Shown here one piece after another: positions 27,383 to 37,155 of a stretch of 50,269 nucleotides of DNA. How positions within the stretch are numbered: position 1 is the first letter of the stretch; each line of letters opens with the position of its first letter. The DNA is from Pusillimonas sp. (GTDB lineage: Bacteria; Pseudomonadota; Gammaproteobacteria; Burkholderiales; Burkholderiaceae_B). The notes under the pieces are model-generated. The model worked only from the letters and a program-made list of their open reading frames with translations. It was not told the origin of the DNA and made no database searches. The position numbers and the translations under genes were made by a program. The stretch covers positions 1 through 50,269 of the forward strand of contig NZ_JAJUFE010000014.1 in assembly GCF_029263785.1 (NCBI RefSeq). Reading direction: 5' to 3'.

Positions 27383-27892
27383 ATGATCAGTGCTATACAT
27401 CAGGTTCAAGCAAGGCGCGCCGGCTTTCGACGCCATTGGGCGGCCTTGATGGTACTTGCCATGGTGGCAGCCGGATGCGCAAGTGTGCCTGCACCTTCCG
27501 TCTCGACGGATGATCAGGCTTGCCAGCCAGCCAAAGCCGGCGATGAGTGGGTGGGCAACTGGTTGGGCGTCAATAAGCGCAAGGGCATTGCGGGCGAGCT
27601 GCACGTCCTGATGACACTGCACCAGGATGGCACCATGGCTTATACCGAGCAATTGAAGCGTGCCGGAAAATCCCCGCAATCACTGAATGAAACCGGCTGC
27701 TGGCACCGTAAGGGCAATACGCTGGTTTTGCGTACCACGCATTCCAACGCAGTGGCTGTTGATCCTGGTGACCCGATCTACACCAATGAATACGAGACCG
27801 AGTCGCGCAACGGGCAATGGGTGCTGCAGGGGCCCGAAAGCCCACTGAGCTTCAGGCGCATGCCTGACGATTACCGGTTGCCGGTGTTTTAG
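27383..27892 (+). CDS. putative lipoprotein of unknown function
   Basis: 169-aa protein with a basic N-terminus, a hydrophobic stretch and the lipobox VAAGC, giving a lipidated cysteine at residue 32. The mature part ([21 protein letters not shown], then a run of beta-rich segments) looks like a small beta-barrel or lipocalin-type domain, but no family is recognised. The ATG at 27383 has AGGAG 7-8 bp upstream and is preferred over the open frame from 27293. Its TAG stop overlaps the convergent gltX stop (TTAG), so the two transcripts must run into each other. Confidence 0.8.
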   Translation: MISAIHQVQARRAGFRRHWAALMVLAMVAAGCASVPAPSVSTDDQACQPAKAGDEWVGNWLGVNKRKGIAGELHVLMTLHQDGTMAYTEQLKRAGKSPQSLNETGCWHRKGNTLVLRTTHSNAVAVDPGDPIYTNEYETESRNGQWVLQGPESPLSFRRMPDDYRLPVF

Positions 27893-29307
27893 CGCTTTTG
27901 TACGGCGTCCAGTCGTTCCAGAACAGTTTCGCGACCCAGCAATGCAAGGACGGCGTCAATGGCCGGTGTCTGCTTTCGACCTGTCGTGGCCAGTCGCAGC
28001 GGAATACCCAGTTTTGGCATCTTGATGCCATGGCGGGCCAGCGTGTCTTGTATCAGTGCTGCCAGGCCGGGTGTGTCCCACGTGGGAAGTGCACGGGCGT
28101 GCTCGGCGAAGTCGGCCAGAACGGACAGGGATTCCGGTGTCAGGTGCTGAGCAGCCAGCTCGGCATCCACCTCGATCGGCGGCGCACAAAACAGCATGGC
28201 GCCTTCGGCTAACTGGTTAAGCGTTTCGGCCCGGTCCTTGAGCAGCGCCATGATTGATGGCAGGTCGGCCGCCTGCGGGTCGCCGCCCAATTCGCGGATG
28301 CGAGGTTCTACTCGTGAAGCCAGGTCAGCGTCGTCACTGTGTTTAATGTAGTAAGCGTTAACCCAGTTGAGCTTTTTCGGGTCCCACTGGGCGGCTGACT
28401 TGCTGAGATTGCGCGTGTCGAACCATTCAATAAGCTGTTCGCGGCTGAACAGTTCGTCGTCGCCGTGGCTCCATCCAAGCCGGGCAAGATAGTTCACCAT
28501 GGCTTCCGGCAGGTAGCCCTGTTTGTCATATTCCATGACGCTGACAGCGCCATGCCGCTTGGAAAGCTTCTCGCCATCAGGGCCGAGAATCATGGGCAAG
28601 TGGCCGTAGCGTGGCGGCTCGCCTCCTAGTGCACGCAGAATATTGATTTGCCGCGGCGTATTGTTGATATGGTCGTCGCCGCGCAATACATGGGTTATTT
28701 TCATGTCCAGGTCGTCGACAACCACGCAGAAGTTATAGGTAGGCGTGCCGTCGGGCCGCGCAATGACCAGGTCGTCAAGCTCGGAGTTATCGAAGGTGAT
28801 GGGTCCCTTGACGACGTCATCCCAGCTTGTGACTCCGTCCAGCGGACTGCGAAAACGCACCACGGGCTTGCGGTCGGCAGGTACGGGCGGCAGGGTCTTC
28901 CCCGGTTCGGGACGCCAGGTGCCGTCATAACGGGGCTTGCGGCCCTGGGCACGGGCTGCTTCGCGCATTGCTTCGACTTCTTCAGGGCTGCTATAGCAGT
29001 GGTACGCAGTGCCTTCCCTCAGCATCTGGTCGATGACCTCGCGGTAACGGTCCATGCGCTGCATCTGATAAAAGGGCCCCTCATCAGGCTCCATACCCAG
29101 CCATTGCATACCGTCCAGGATTGCCTGAACGGCCTCGGGTGTCGATCGTTCCAGGTCGGTGTCCTCGATGCGCAGAACGAAAACGCCGCCATGGTGGCGC
29201 GCAAAGGCCCAGGAAAACAGCGCAGTTCGCGCGCCGCCCAGATGCAGGTATCCGGTAGGTGAGGGGGCGAAGCGGGTGCGGACGACAGAGGGTATGGACG
29301 TTGACAT
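27889..29307 (-). CDS. gltX: glutamate--tRNA ligase
   Basis: Class I aminoacyl-tRNA synthetase charging tRNA-Glu, 472 aa. The HIGH-equivalent HLGG is at residues 22-25 in [20 protein letters not shown], and the KMSKS-equivalent is KLSKRHG. The C-terminal anticodon-binding region is complete. It also provides Glu-tRNA for the C5 heme route used by hemL in this window. The 3' end overlaps the convergent lipoprotein gene by 4 bp. The upstream 114-bp gap to the divergent PatZ-like gene should hold both promoters. Confidence 0.97.
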   Translation of the reverse strand: MSTSIPSVVRTRFAPSPTGYLHLGGARTALFSWAFARHHGGVFVLRIEDTDLERSTPEAVQAILDGMQWLGMEPDEGPFYQMQRMDRYREVIDQMLREGTAYHCYSSPEEVEAMREAARAQGRKPRYDGTWRPEPGKTLPPVPADRKPVVRFRSPLDGVTSWDDVVKGPITFDNSELDDLVIARPDGTPTYNFCVVVDDLDMKITHVLRGDDHINNTPRQINILRALGGEPPRYGHLPMILGPDGEKLSKRHGAVSVMEYDKQGYLPEAMVNYLARLGWSHGDDELFSREQLIEWFDTRNLSKSAAQWDPKKLNWVNAYYIKHSDDADLASRVEPRIRELGGDPQAADLPSIMALLKDRAETLNQLAEGAMLFCAPPIEVDAELAAQHLTPESLSVLADFAEHARALPTWDTPGLAALIQDTLARHGIKMPKLGIPLRLATTGRKQTPAIDAVLALLGRETVLERLDAVQKR

Positions 29308-29421
29308 AGATTGTGATTTAGGCTTTACGTTGTAGACGGCAAAGGCGAATGAAGGATTTCTGGTCGCCCTGCCATCCGTATTTTAGAGTACTGGTATTTC
29401 ATTGCCTGGGAACGGGACCTT

Positions 29422-31875
29422 ATGTTGCGTCACCATCTTGCCGCGCTGTTCGAACCACGCTCGCTGCTTGTGGTGACTCATCGTCAATTGCCAATCGCGT
29501 CAAGCCTGCCTTCCACGCTCGAAAACTCGACGGTTATCGTCGAGATGCCGGACGACAATCCGCCCCTCATGCCGGAGCAGTTAAAGGGGGTTGGGCCTGG
29601 CGAGCGTGTTGATCTTGCCTTGTTGTGCGTGCGATCCAGTCAACTGCCTCAGGCTCTCGAAGGCATCAGTGTCCATAAGCCGCGCTCCCTGATCCTGCTT
29701 TCGTCTGACGCGGCGCCGGATAATGCGCTGGAAGACATGGTGTATTGCCGCAGTTGGGCGCGAATCAATGATTGCTCCTTGCTGGGACCGCGATCGCTGG
29801 GGGTGCAAAACCCCTTGCAAGGGCTCAACCTCAGTCATATGCCGCGGCTCGCCGATGCCGGCAAAGTCGCGTTTGTGGCGCAGTCATCGTCCCTGGTTTC
29901 GGCTGTGCTGGATTGGGCCGTGGACGCTCGGCTGGGGTTTTCAAAAGTGGTGTCATTGGGCGATGAAGCCGGTCTGGAAGTTGCGCATGTTCTGGATTAC
30001 CTGGCAAACGACCGGCAGACCGAAAGCATTGCACTCTATCTGGAAGACAACTTCACAGCCAGGACGCTGGCCAGTGCACTGCGCTCGGCCGCCAGTGTCA
30101 AGCCCGTAGTCGTGCTCAAGGTAGGAGAGCGCGAGCGCGATGCCGGTTCGGCGGAAGCCGTTTTCAACGCCTTGCTCCGGCGTGCCGGGGCGGTGCGCGT
30201 ACCCTATTTTGTTCAGCTCTTTTCGGCAATCAAGATTCTTCGTCACTCGTATTGGCCTCGTGGACGCAGGATAGCCGTGTTTTCCAACGGCGATAGCGCC
30301 GCCCACCTGGCCATGACGGTGATCGGCCCGGGTCAGCCGGTGTTGCTCGCCGAACTGGGCAAAGCTACCGTCAAAGCGCTGCAGGACCTGCTCGAGCCGG
30401 CTGCGCAGGTTCGTAATCCGATCACCACGTCACGACCCATCACGCCAGATACCATTCGCCGTGTCATCGAAATACTGGCGGGTGATTCCGTCGTCGATGG
30501 TGTGCTGGTCTTGTTGGCACCCGATCCCCTTGCAGACATGACGCGGGTTGCACAGCAACTGATTGCCAGTGCTTCGGCCGTCAAAAAGCCGGTCATCACC
30601 TGTTTTATGGGCGAAGACACGGTCCGGCCCTTGCGCCATTTGCTTGATGAAGTGGGAATGCCGTCGTTTCGTACGCCCGAAGCTGCGGCCAACGCGTTTG
30701 GAGTGCTGGCTTCGTACCATTACAACCAGTTGCTGTCGCAGCAGACACTGCCGCCGGAACCCTTGCGCAAAGAACCTATGCTTGAACGGGCAAGAGCCCT
30801 GGTCCGCCAGGTTCAGGCCGAACGCCGCAATGAGCTTACCCCCGCCGAGTGCTGGGAGCTGTTCGAATGCTTCCATATTCCTTTGCATCGATCGGATGGT
30901 GGTGGGCCCGAGGCAGACACCTGGACGGCGGCGGAGCCCTTGATGGCGGTTCGCGCCAGACGCGACTCGCGGATTGGTCCCTACATCAAGTTTGGTACCG
31001 GAGGTACGGGCGGCCTGTCGGCCCACGACATGGCGGTTGAGCTTCCGCCGCTAAACAGCTTTCTGGCCCGGCAATTGATCGAACGAAGTCTGGTCTGGAA
31101 CCGGGTGCTGTCTCGTTACATGAGCCCTGCAGCTTTCGACAACCTGCGCGAAAGCCTCGAACGTATCTCGGATCTGCTCAGCGAGTTGCCCGAGATCGAC
31201 ACGCTGATTCTGGATCCGCTGGTCGCAAGTGACAGTTACGTGACAGCGCACGCGGTGCAGGTCACGTTGTCGTCGTCCACCGTGCTGGTGCTGCCCGAGT
31301 CGTCAGGTTATCGCCATATGGCGATTCATCCCTATCCGAGACGACTGGTGCAGCACATGCAGTTTGATGACGGCCGCGACTGGACGATGCGACCGATCCG
31401 GCCGGAAGATGCAGAAGCGCTGCAGGAATTTATTCGCGGCCTGTCGACCGAGGCCCGATATATGCGGTTTGTATCGATGCTTCGCGAACTGACGCCAAGC
31501 ATGCTGGCCAGGTATTCACGAATTGATTACGATCGCGAACTTGCGCTTGTTGCCACGGTGCAAGTGCCCAATACAGAACACCGCGGGTTGATGCGAGAGC
31601 AGATTATCGGCTTCGCCCATTATCTGCGTCACCCGGATGGTCGGGGAGCCGAGTACGCCCTGGTGGTCAGCGATGACTGGCAGCGTCGGCGTCTGGGCAC
31701 CGTTCTGATGCAGGGCCTGATCGAGGCGGCACAGTTTCAGGGTTTCTCGTATATCGATGGCTACGTGCTGACCACGAACCGCGCCATGTTGCGGCTAATG
31801 GAGCGGTTGGGCTTCCGTAACGACAGTGTTCCGGACGACCCAACCACCCGGCGCGTCTGGCTCGAGCTGAACTGA
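29422..31875 (+). CDS. PatZ-like protein: degenerate acyl-CoA synthetase fused to GNAT acetyltransferase
   Basis: 817-aa fusion related to protein lysine acetyltransferases such as PatZ/Pat (about 886-900 aa). Residues 1-440 resemble the CoA-binding and ligase domains of NDP-forming acyl-CoA synthetases (LLGPRSLGVQNPLQGLNLSH, VSLGDEAGLEVAHVLDYLA). The CoA-binding loop near residues 10-25 is poorly conserved. The ATP-grasp region at about 460-620 is short: the segment normally holding VxKI and HKSDVGG is absent between IPLHRSDGGG and IGPYIKFGTGGTGG. The C-terminal GNAT domain (about 650-815) is intact, with the acetyl-CoA loop WQRRRLGTVLM. It likely acetylates protein lysines; the ligase part probably only senses ligands. 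Confidence 0.85.
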   Translation: MLRHHLAALFEPRSLLVVTHRQLPIASSLPSTLENSTVIVEMPDDNPPLMPEQLKGVGPGERVDLALLCVRSSQLPQALEGISVHKPRSLILLSSDAAPDNALEDMVYCRSWARINDCSLLGPRSLGVQNPLQGLNLSHMPRLADAGKVAFVAQSSSLVSAVLDWAVDARLGFSKVVSLGDEAGLEVAHVLDYLANDRQTESIALYLEDNFTARTLASALRSAASVKPVVVLKVGERERDAGSAEAVFNALLRRAGAVRVPYFVQLFSAIKILRHSYWPRGRRIAVFSNGDSAAHLAMTVIGPGQPVLLAELGKATVKALQDLLEPAAQVRNPITTSRPITPDTIRRVIEILAGDSVVDGVLVLLAPDPLADMTRVAQQLIASASAVKKPVITCFMGEDTVRPLRHLLDEVGMPSFRTPEAAANAFGVLASYHYNQLLSQQTLPPEPLRKEPMLERARALVRQVQAERRNELTPAECWELFECFHIPLHRSDGGGPEADTWTAAEPLMAVRARRDSRIGPYIKFGTGGTGGLSAHDMAVELPPLNSFLARQLIERSLVWNRVLSRYMSPAAFDNLRESLERISDLLSELPEIDTLILDPLVASDSYVTAHAVQVTLSSSTVLVLPESSGYRHMAIHPYPRRLVQHMQFDDGRDWTMRPIRPEDAEALQEFIRGLSTEARYMRFVSMLRELTPSMLARYSRIDYDRELALVATVQVPNTEHRGLMREQIIGFAHYLRHPDGRGAEYALVVSDDWQRRRLGTVLMQGLIEAAQFQGFSYIDGYVLTTNRAMLRLMERLGFRNDSVPDDPTTRRVWLELN

Positions 31876-31895
31876 CGCGGCAATACGCGACGCGT

Positions 31896-32570
31896 TCAGG
31901 ACTGGAGCACTTGCTTGAGAAACGCGGAGATATCCTGAATTTCTTCCAGGCATACCGAATGTGGCATGGGATATGTCTTCCATGTCACCTTGTAGCCGAG
32001 TTGCTGCAGCAGCTTGCTGGATTCCTGTGCGCGCTGCAAGGGCACGACGGGATCTTGCAGGCCGTGTGCCATAAATATCGGCGTAGACTGGTTGGCGGCC
32101 GAGCGTTCGGCTTCGAGCGTGCTCGGAAGCGGCAGGTAGCCTGACAGGGCAATGAGACCGGCAAGTTTCTCGGGGTGGCGCAAGCCGGTCTGCAAAGTCA
32201 TGGCGCAACCTTGCGAGAACCCCGCCAGAACGATGTTTTTTGTTTCGATTCCGCGCTCGTTTTCGCGATGGATCAGGGCGCGAACGGCATCTTGCGACTG
32301 CCGGATACCTTCTGCATCTTCTCGCTGGGCCAGGTCTGCATTGCGGATGTCATACCACGAGCGCATGGCCATTCCACCGTTGATGGTAACGGGCTGGACC
32401 GGTGCATGCGGGAATACGAAGCGAATGGCCGGGCTGTTGCTTAACTTCAATTCGGGAACAACGGGAACAAAATCGTTGCCGTCGGCTCCCAGGCCGTGCA
32501 GCCATATGACTGCATGGGTCGGATTGGGAGCGGTTTCGATTTCAATGGCGTCTAGTAATTCGGGTTTCAT
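31896..32570 (-). CDS. phospholipase/carboxylesterase family alpha/beta hydrolase
   Basis: 224-aa serine hydrolase of the carboxylesterase/acyl-protein thioesterase type. N-terminal HAVIWLHGLGADGNDF forms the oxyanion loop; the nucleophile is in AGFSQGCAM, the acid in HGLQDPVVPL and the histidine in YPMPHSVC. It probably acts on short-chain esters. It is convergent with the PatZ-like gene (20-bp gap) and lies 51 bp downstream of yjgA on the same strand. Confidence 0.92.
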   Translation of the reverse strand: MKPELLDAIEIETAPNPTHAVIWLHGLGADGNDFVPVVPELKLSNSPAIRFVFPHAPVQPVTINGGMAMRSWYDIRNADLAQREDAEGIRQSQDAVRALIHRENERGIETKNIVLAGFSQGCAMTLQTGLRHPEKLAGLIALSGYLPLPSTLEAERSAANQSTPIFMAHGLQDPVVPLQRAQESSKLLQQLGYKVTWKTYPMPHSVCLEEIQDISAFLKQVLQS

Positions 32571-32621
32571 TCGATCGAGGTCGTCAAGAAAGCTGAAGTT
32601 GCGAGGCTGGGTGCGAAGGCA

Positions 32622-33164
32622 TCAGGCCTCGCTCTCCAGGGATTTGAGGGCCTGAAACAGGGCGCGATAATGTTTGCGCTGAGGTTCCTGGCCGGGCAGA
32701 AGGGCAGCATTGCGTTTGGCTTCTTTCCGGCCTTCCCGAATCAGCGTACGAAGATGTTGAATATCGGCAGATGGATGATCGCGCAGCAATTCAGTAAGAG
32801 ACTCGTCGTCTTCAAGAAGCCGGTCACGCAGTGCTTCAATGCGATGCAGAGCGGCGGTTTCGGCGCGAGAACCGTTCTTCCAGATATCAAGCTGTGTTCT
32901 GATGGCTTCGGCATCCACTTGTCGCATGAGCTTGCCAACATAATGCGTCTGTCGGCGAAGCGCCTCGCGACTGCTGGTGCGTTGCGCCAGCTTGATGGCG
33001 TCGTACAGGGCATCGGGCAAGGGCAACTGCCGCAGTTGGGAGTCGGGCAGCTCGATGAGGTCTTTGCCCAGATCGACCAACGCATGCATCTGACGCTTTA
33101 TCTGCGTCTTGCTGGGTCGGTCATCGGGGAAGTCATCGTCCTGCGGGGTGGTTTCGACGGTCAT
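32622..33164 (-). CDS. yjgA: ribosome-associated protein YjgA (DUF615)
   Basis: 180-aa helical protein of the DUF615/YjgA family, which in E. coli (also called DarP) binds late 50S ribosome precursors. Conserved parts are [36 protein letters not shown] and the basic C-terminal helix region. It is divergent from pmbA with a 61-bp gap, the usual arrangement in beta- and gammaproteobacteria. Confidence 0.93.
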   Translation of the reverse strand: MTVETTPQDDDFPDDRPSKTQIKRQMHALVDLGKDLIELPDSQLRQLPLPDALYDAIKLAQRTSSREALRRQTHYVGKLMRQVDAEAIRTQLDIWKNGSRAETAALHRIEALRDRLLEDDESLTELLRDHPSADIQHLRTLIREGRKEAKRNAALLPGQEPQRKHYRALFQALKSLESEA

Positions 33165-33225
33165 AGAGACAAAAATTAATCCGGTTTAGCGATATGATAA
33201 CTGTCTAACGTCTACTCGAGCTGCA

Positions 33226-34593
33226 ATGAGCGATCAACCTAACTCCCGTCTTCCCATCGAACAAAACAGGCAACTCTTTCAGGAGCTGGTTCAGAAAGCC
33301 CTGGATTATGCCAAAAGCATAGGCGCATCCGATGCCGCCGCCGAGCTTTCCGAAAGCCAGGGGCTGTCGGTTGCCGTACGTAATCACGACATCGAAACGG
33401 TAGAGCAGACCCGCGACAGGTCGCTGGATGTCACCGTCTTTGCGGGCAATCAACGCGGCTCCGCCTCTACGTCCGATTTTTCCGATGAAGCCCTGAAGGA
33501 AACCGTGGATGCGGCCTGGCACATTGCGCGTTACACGGCAGCTGATCCCGCCGCCGGACTGCCCGATGCCGACATGCTTGCCACCGACATCATCGATCTT
33601 CAGCTTCATCATCCCTGGGATATCGATACCGAAACCGCTGCCGCGATTGCCTTGCAGGTTGAAGACGCCGCGCGTGAGGTAAGCCCGCTGGTTACCAACA
33701 CCGATGGGGCGTCAGTGGGTACATTCGAAGGCCACTTCCTGTTAGGTAATACGCGTGGCTTTCTGGGCGGGTTTCCGTTTTCACGTCATACCATTTCAAT
33801 CGCTCCCATTGCGGGGTCGGGCAACAACATGCAGCGCGACTATTGGTACAGTTCGCAGCGCGACCCGCGACGTCTGGCCGACCCGGCCGAGATTGGCCGC
33901 TATGCCGCACAACGCTCTCTGGCGCGTCTTTCTGCCCGACGCATCAAGACCGGGCGCTTCCCCGTTCTGTTCGAAGCGCCCCTGGCAGTCGGGCTGCTAG
34001 GTTCGCTGGTTCAGGCGGCAAGTGGCGGTGCCCTGTATCGAAAAGCCAGCTTCCTGCTCGACTCCCTGGGCAAGCCGGTCATGGCCGACCACCTGAATGT
34101 CACCGAGAACCCGTTCATTCCCGAAGCCATGGGAAGCTCGTCGTTTGACGATGAGGGCGTGCGTACCCAGGCCCGCAGTGTGGTGTCGGCCGGTGTGCTT
34201 CAGGGTTACTTCCTTTCGTCGTACACCGCACGCAAGCTGGGCATGAAGACCACGGGTAATGCGGGTGGTTCGCATAACCTGCGTCTTTCCTCGAGCCGGA
34301 CACAACCTGCAGACGACCTGCCTGCCATGCTCAAGAAGATGGGCACCGGATTCTTGGTCACGGAGCTTATCGGTCAAGGGGTCAACTACGTAACCGGCGA
34401 CTACTCTCGCGGGGCGTTTGGGTATTGGGTGCAAAACGGCGAAATTCAACATGCCGTGCAAGAGGTCACCATTGCCGGAAACCTGGCCGACATGTGGCGA
34501 CAGATTGTCGCCGTTGGCGCTGACACCATCACCCGGGGTTCAAAGACAACCGGGTCGGTTCTGATAGAACAAATGTCTATTGCCGGCCAATAG
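33226..34593 (+). CDS. pmbA: metalloprotease-family protein PmbA/TldE
   Basis: 455-aa TldE subunit of the TldD/TldE protease, which processes peptides such as microcin B17 and degrades CcdA in E. coli. Conserved blocks include SIGASDAAAELSESQGLSV near the N-terminus, FEAPLAVGLLGSLVQAASGG, and the C-terminal GVNYVTGDYSRGAFGYWVQNG. TldE lacks the HExxxH zinc motif of TldD, as here. tldD is not in the window. Divergent from yjgA. Confidence 0.95.
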   Translation: MSDQPNSRLPIEQNRQLFQELVQKALDYAKSIGASDAAAELSESQGLSVAVRNHDIETVEQTRDRSLDVTVFAGNQRGSASTSDFSDEALKETVDAAWHIARYTAADPAAGLPDADMLATDIIDLQLHHPWDIDTETAAAIALQVEDAAREVSPLVTNTDGASVGTFEGHFLLGNTRGFLGGFPFSRHTISIAPIAGSGNNMQRDYWYSSQRDPRRLADPAEIGRYAAQRSLARLSARRIKTGRFPVLFEAPLAVGLLGSLVQAASGGALYRKASFLLDSLGKPVMADHLNVTENPFIPEAMGSSSFDDEGVRTQARSVVSAGVLQGYFLSSYTARKLGMKTTGNAGGSHNLRLSSSRTQPADDLPAMLKKMGTGFLVTELIGQGVNYVTGDYSRGAFGYWVQNGEIQHAVQEVTIAGNLADMWRQIVAVGADTITRGSKTTGSVLIEQMSIAGQ

Positions 34594-34616
34594 CAACGGC
34601 GATGGACGCTAGCATT

Positions 34617-34649
34617 TTGAAATCAAAGCATAATCATGCTATTATGCTT
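34617..34649 (+). promoter_or_regulatory. rplM-rpsI promoter with overlapping palindrome
   Basis: TTGAAA (34617-34622) and TATTAT (34640-34645) are separated by exactly 17 bp, a near-consensus sigma-70 promoter. A 9-bp perfect inverted repeat, AAGCATAAT and ATTATGCTT around CATGCT (34626-34649), covers the spacer and the -10, so a bound dimer would block polymerase. Transcription would start near 34652, leaving a leader of about 330 nt before rplM. Confidence 0.72.
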
Positions 34650-34761
34650 GGCTTGCTTTAGCTACAAAACGCGTTACCCGCACGGGCGAGACACAACGCT
34701 TTGGCGGGGTTTACGGCTAAAACAAGTCAATTTAGGGGTTTTGTGCAAAGGTCCAGCGTGT

Positions 34762-34904
34762 AGTACACGTGTAAAGCACTAGGTACGGCACGAGGTTGCG
34801 CGGCGCGAGGTTAAGTACAAGCGTAATGCGCAAGTGTAAAACACGAGTGCCAAGCGCAGGTGTAAAGCGCAGGTGCAATACACAAATGTAATACGGGCTG
34901 CGAA
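34762..34904. repeat. degenerate 13-bp tandem repeat array in the rplM leader
   Basis: About eleven units with the rough consensus AGCGCAAGTGTAA. From 34801 to 34904 eight consecutive units keep an exact 13-bp period: starts at 34801, 34814, 34827, 34840, 34853, 34866, 34879 and 34892. The best match is AGCGCAGGTGTAA followed by AGCGCAGGTGCAA. Upstream units (34762, 34775, 34786) have spacings of 13, 11 and 15. The array lies in the transcribed leader between the promoter and rplM. Because 13 is not a multiple of 3, it is not a coding repeat. No known element of this form is recognised. Confidence 0.8.
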
Positions 34905-34981
34905 ATTTTTGTACAGAAGCTGGCATGCGCCGGGTGGTCCGGCCTTATTGCCGCACCCCATTTTAATCATTAGGAACCATC

Positions 34982-35410
34982 ATGAAGACCTTTGTGGCCA
35001 AGCCGCATGAAGTCAAGCGTGACTGGTACGTGATTGACGCCAAGGGCAAAGTCCTGGGTCGTGTGGCCAGCGAAGTCGCACGCCGTTTGCGCGGAAAACA
35101 CAAGCCGGAATTCACGCCTCACGTTGACACTGGCGATTACATCGTCGTCATCAACGCAGCGGATATCGTCGTAACCGGAAACAAGGCGCAAGACAAGCGC
35201 TACTACCGCCACTCGGGCTACCCCGGCGGTATCACCGAGACCAACTTCGAGAAAATGCAACAGCGTTTTCCCGGACGCGCGCTGCAAAAAGCGGTCAAGG
35301 GCATGCTGCCCAAGGGTCCGCTGGGTTACGCCATGGCCAAGAAGCTCAAGGTTTATGCCGGCGCCGAGCATCCGCACTCCGCTCAGCAGCCCCAACCTCT
35401 GGAAATCTAA
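34982..35410 (+). CDS. rplM: 50S ribosomal protein L13
   Basis: 142-aa ribosomal protein, the normal length. It begins [20 protein letters not shown] and has the family block [21 protein letters not shown] near the C-terminus. It is early-assembling in the 50S subunit. A TAGGA ribosome site lies a few bases before the ATG. rpsI follows after 9 bp in the universal rplM-rpsI pair. The leader is unusually long and repetitive (see 34762-34904). Confidence 0.99.
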   Translation: MKTFVAKPHEVKRDWYVIDAKGKVLGRVASEVARRLRGKHKPEFTPHVDTGDYIVVINAADIVVTGNKAQDKRYYRHSGYPGGITETNFEKMQQRFPGRALQKAVKGMLPKGPLGYAMAKKLKVYAGAEHPHSAQQPQPLEI

Positions 35411-35419
35411 GGATAGGTC

Positions 35420-35812
35420 ATGATCGGTAATTGGAACTATGGCACCGGCCGCCGCAAAACTTCGGTTGCTCGTGTCTTCTTGAAAAAAGGTTCGGGCAAC
35501 ATCATCGTCAATGGCAAGCCTGTCGACGAGTATTTCGCCCGTGAAACCGGCCGCATGATCGTGCGTCAGCCTCTGGTGCTCACCGGCCATCTCGAGTCGT
35601 TCGACTTCCATGTCAATGTGCATGGCGGTGGCGAAAGCGGTCAGGCCGGCGCAGTGCGTCACGGCATTACCCGCGCTTTGATCGACTACGACGAAACGCT
35701 CAAGCCTTCGCTCAAGCAGGCGGGTCTGGTTACCCGCGATGCGCGTGAAGTCGAGCGTAAGAAAGTCGGTTTCCACAAGGCGCGTCGTCGCAAGCAGTTC
35801 AGCAAGCGCTAA
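35420..35812 (+). CDS. rpsI: 30S ribosomal protein S9
   Basis: 130-aa ribosomal protein with the typical [19 protein letters not shown] start region and the basic C-terminal tail [17 protein letters not shown], which ends in the SKR that contacts P-site tRNA. It is co-transcribed with rplM and ends about 50 bp before an intrinsic terminator. Confidence 0.99.
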   Translation: MIGNWNYGTGRRKTSVARVFLKKGSGNIIVNGKPVDEYFARETGRMIVRQPLVLTGHLESFDFHVNVHGGGESGQAGAVRHGITRALIDYDETLKPSLKQAGLVTRDAREVERKKVGFHKARRRKQFSKR

Positions 35813-35864
35813 TTGCCTACGACAGGGCAAGACACTTCAAGGTATCTTGCTTGCGGTTACGCTT

Positions 35865-35901
35865 ACAAAGGCCTCGGCTTCTGCCGGGGCCTTTGTGTTT
35901 T
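35865..35901 (+). terminator. intrinsic terminator of rplM-rpsI
   Basis: ACAAAGGCC and GGCCTTTGT form the arms, extended by CGG/CCG toward a short CTTCTG loop, and are followed by GTTTT. It lies 53 bp after the rpsI stop. Confidence 0.85.
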
Positions 35902-36024
35902 GGCTCGCTGTTGAATTGCCGGGTGACTGCAGCGAAGGCATGTGGCCGATTTATCCCGTTTTCCACAGCACCGGCGCGCTTGTAGCATAATTTAGGTTTA
36001 GGCAACGGTTTTTTTGGAACAGTC

Positions 36025-37083
36025 ATGTCAGCAGGCAAACAGATCAAGGCAGGAATAGTGGGTGGCACGGGTTACACGGGCGTCGAGTTGTTGCGCCTGC
36101 TTGCTCAGCATCCCAATGTTCAGCTTCAGGCGATCACATCACGTAAAGAAGACGGCTTGCCCGTTGCCGATATGTATCCCAGCTTGCGAGGCAGGGTAGA
36201 CCTCAAGTTTCAGACTCCCGATACAGCCAGGCTCGACGAATGCGACGTGGTGTTTTTTGCCACCCCGCATGGTGTTGCCATGAGTCAAGCCAAAGAGCTC
36301 ACTGAAAAAGGGGTTCGGGTCATCGATCTTGCTGCCGACTTCCGCCTGCAAGACACTACTGTTTTCGAGAAGTGGTACAAGATGCCCCATTCCTGCCCGG
36401 ATATTCTGGCCGAATCGGTTTATGGTCTGGTAGAACTTAATCGCCAGCAGATTGCCAATGCCAAGGTGGTTGGCAATCCGGGCTGCTACCCCACCACCGT
36501 CATTCTGGGCTTGCTTCCCTTGCTTGAAGGCGACCGCAAGCTGATAGATGTGGAACACATCATTGCCGACTCGAAGTCGGGTGTTTCCGGAGCCGGACGC
36601 ACCGCGTCGGTGGGTACCTTGTACTCCGAGGCAGGCGACAACTTCAAGGCGTACGGAGTAGCCGGGCATCGTCATCACCCGGAAATATCCGAGCAACTCA
36701 ACCGGATCGCGGGCCGGCGCGTGGGCCTTACCTTCGTCCCGCATCTGGTGCCGATGATACGGGGCATGTTCTCCACGCTTTACACCCGGATCCTGCCCGA
36801 AGCCATGAACACCGACTTCCAGGCGCTTTTTGAAGAGCGCTACGCCAACGAAGCCTTTGTCGATGTGATGCCCGCTGGCAGTCTGCCAGAAACGCGTTCG
36901 GTGCGTGCATCCAACCAGCTTCGTATTGCTGTTCATCGCCCAGACAATGGGGATCAACTGGTGGTGCTGGTGGTGCAAGATAACCTGGTCAAAGGGGCAT
37001 CGGGTCAGGCCGTGCAAAACATGAATCTCATGTTCGGTTTGCCCGAAGATGCAGGTCTGGACGCCATTGCCGTATTGCCTTGA
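36025..37083 (+). CDS. argC: N-acetyl-gamma-glutamyl-phosphate reductase
   Basis: NADPH enzyme of arginine synthesis that reduces N-acetylglutamyl phosphate to the semialdehyde, 352 aa. The Rossmann motif [27 protein letters not shown], and the active-site cysteine block [18 protein letters not shown] are present, as is the catalytic histidine in [13 protein letters not shown]. It follows the rplM-rpsI terminator, so it should have its own promoter in the 35902-36024 gap. Confidence 0.97.
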   Translation: MSAGKQIKAGIVGGTGYTGVELLRLLAQHPNVQLQAITSRKEDGLPVADMYPSLRGRVDLKFQTPDTARLDECDVVFFATPHGVAMSQAKELTEKGVRVIDLAADFRLQDTTVFEKWYKMPHSCPDILAESVYGLVELNRQQIANAKVVGNPGCYPTTVILGLLPLLEGDRKLIDVEHIIADSKSGVSGAGRTASVGTLYSEAGDNFKAYGVAGHRHHPEISEQLNRIAGRRVGLTFVPHLVPMIRGMFSTLYTRILPEAMNTDFQALFEERYANEAFVDVMPAGSLPETRSVRASNQLRIAVHRPDNGDQLVVLVVQDNLVKGASGQAVQNMNLMFGLPEDAGLDAIAVLP

Positions 37084-37155
37084 GCCTGCTGATGCAGGAA
37101 TCAGGCGGCTGAGCCTGCGCTTGAACTTTGCGGCGTCGGCGTGGTCTGTTTGTAG

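Noticed and set aside
34762-34904. CRISPR array or plasmid iterons as identity of the 13-bp repeats
   Set aside because: No spacers, units are too short and directly adjacent for CRISPR, and there is no replication initiator gene nearby for iterons.
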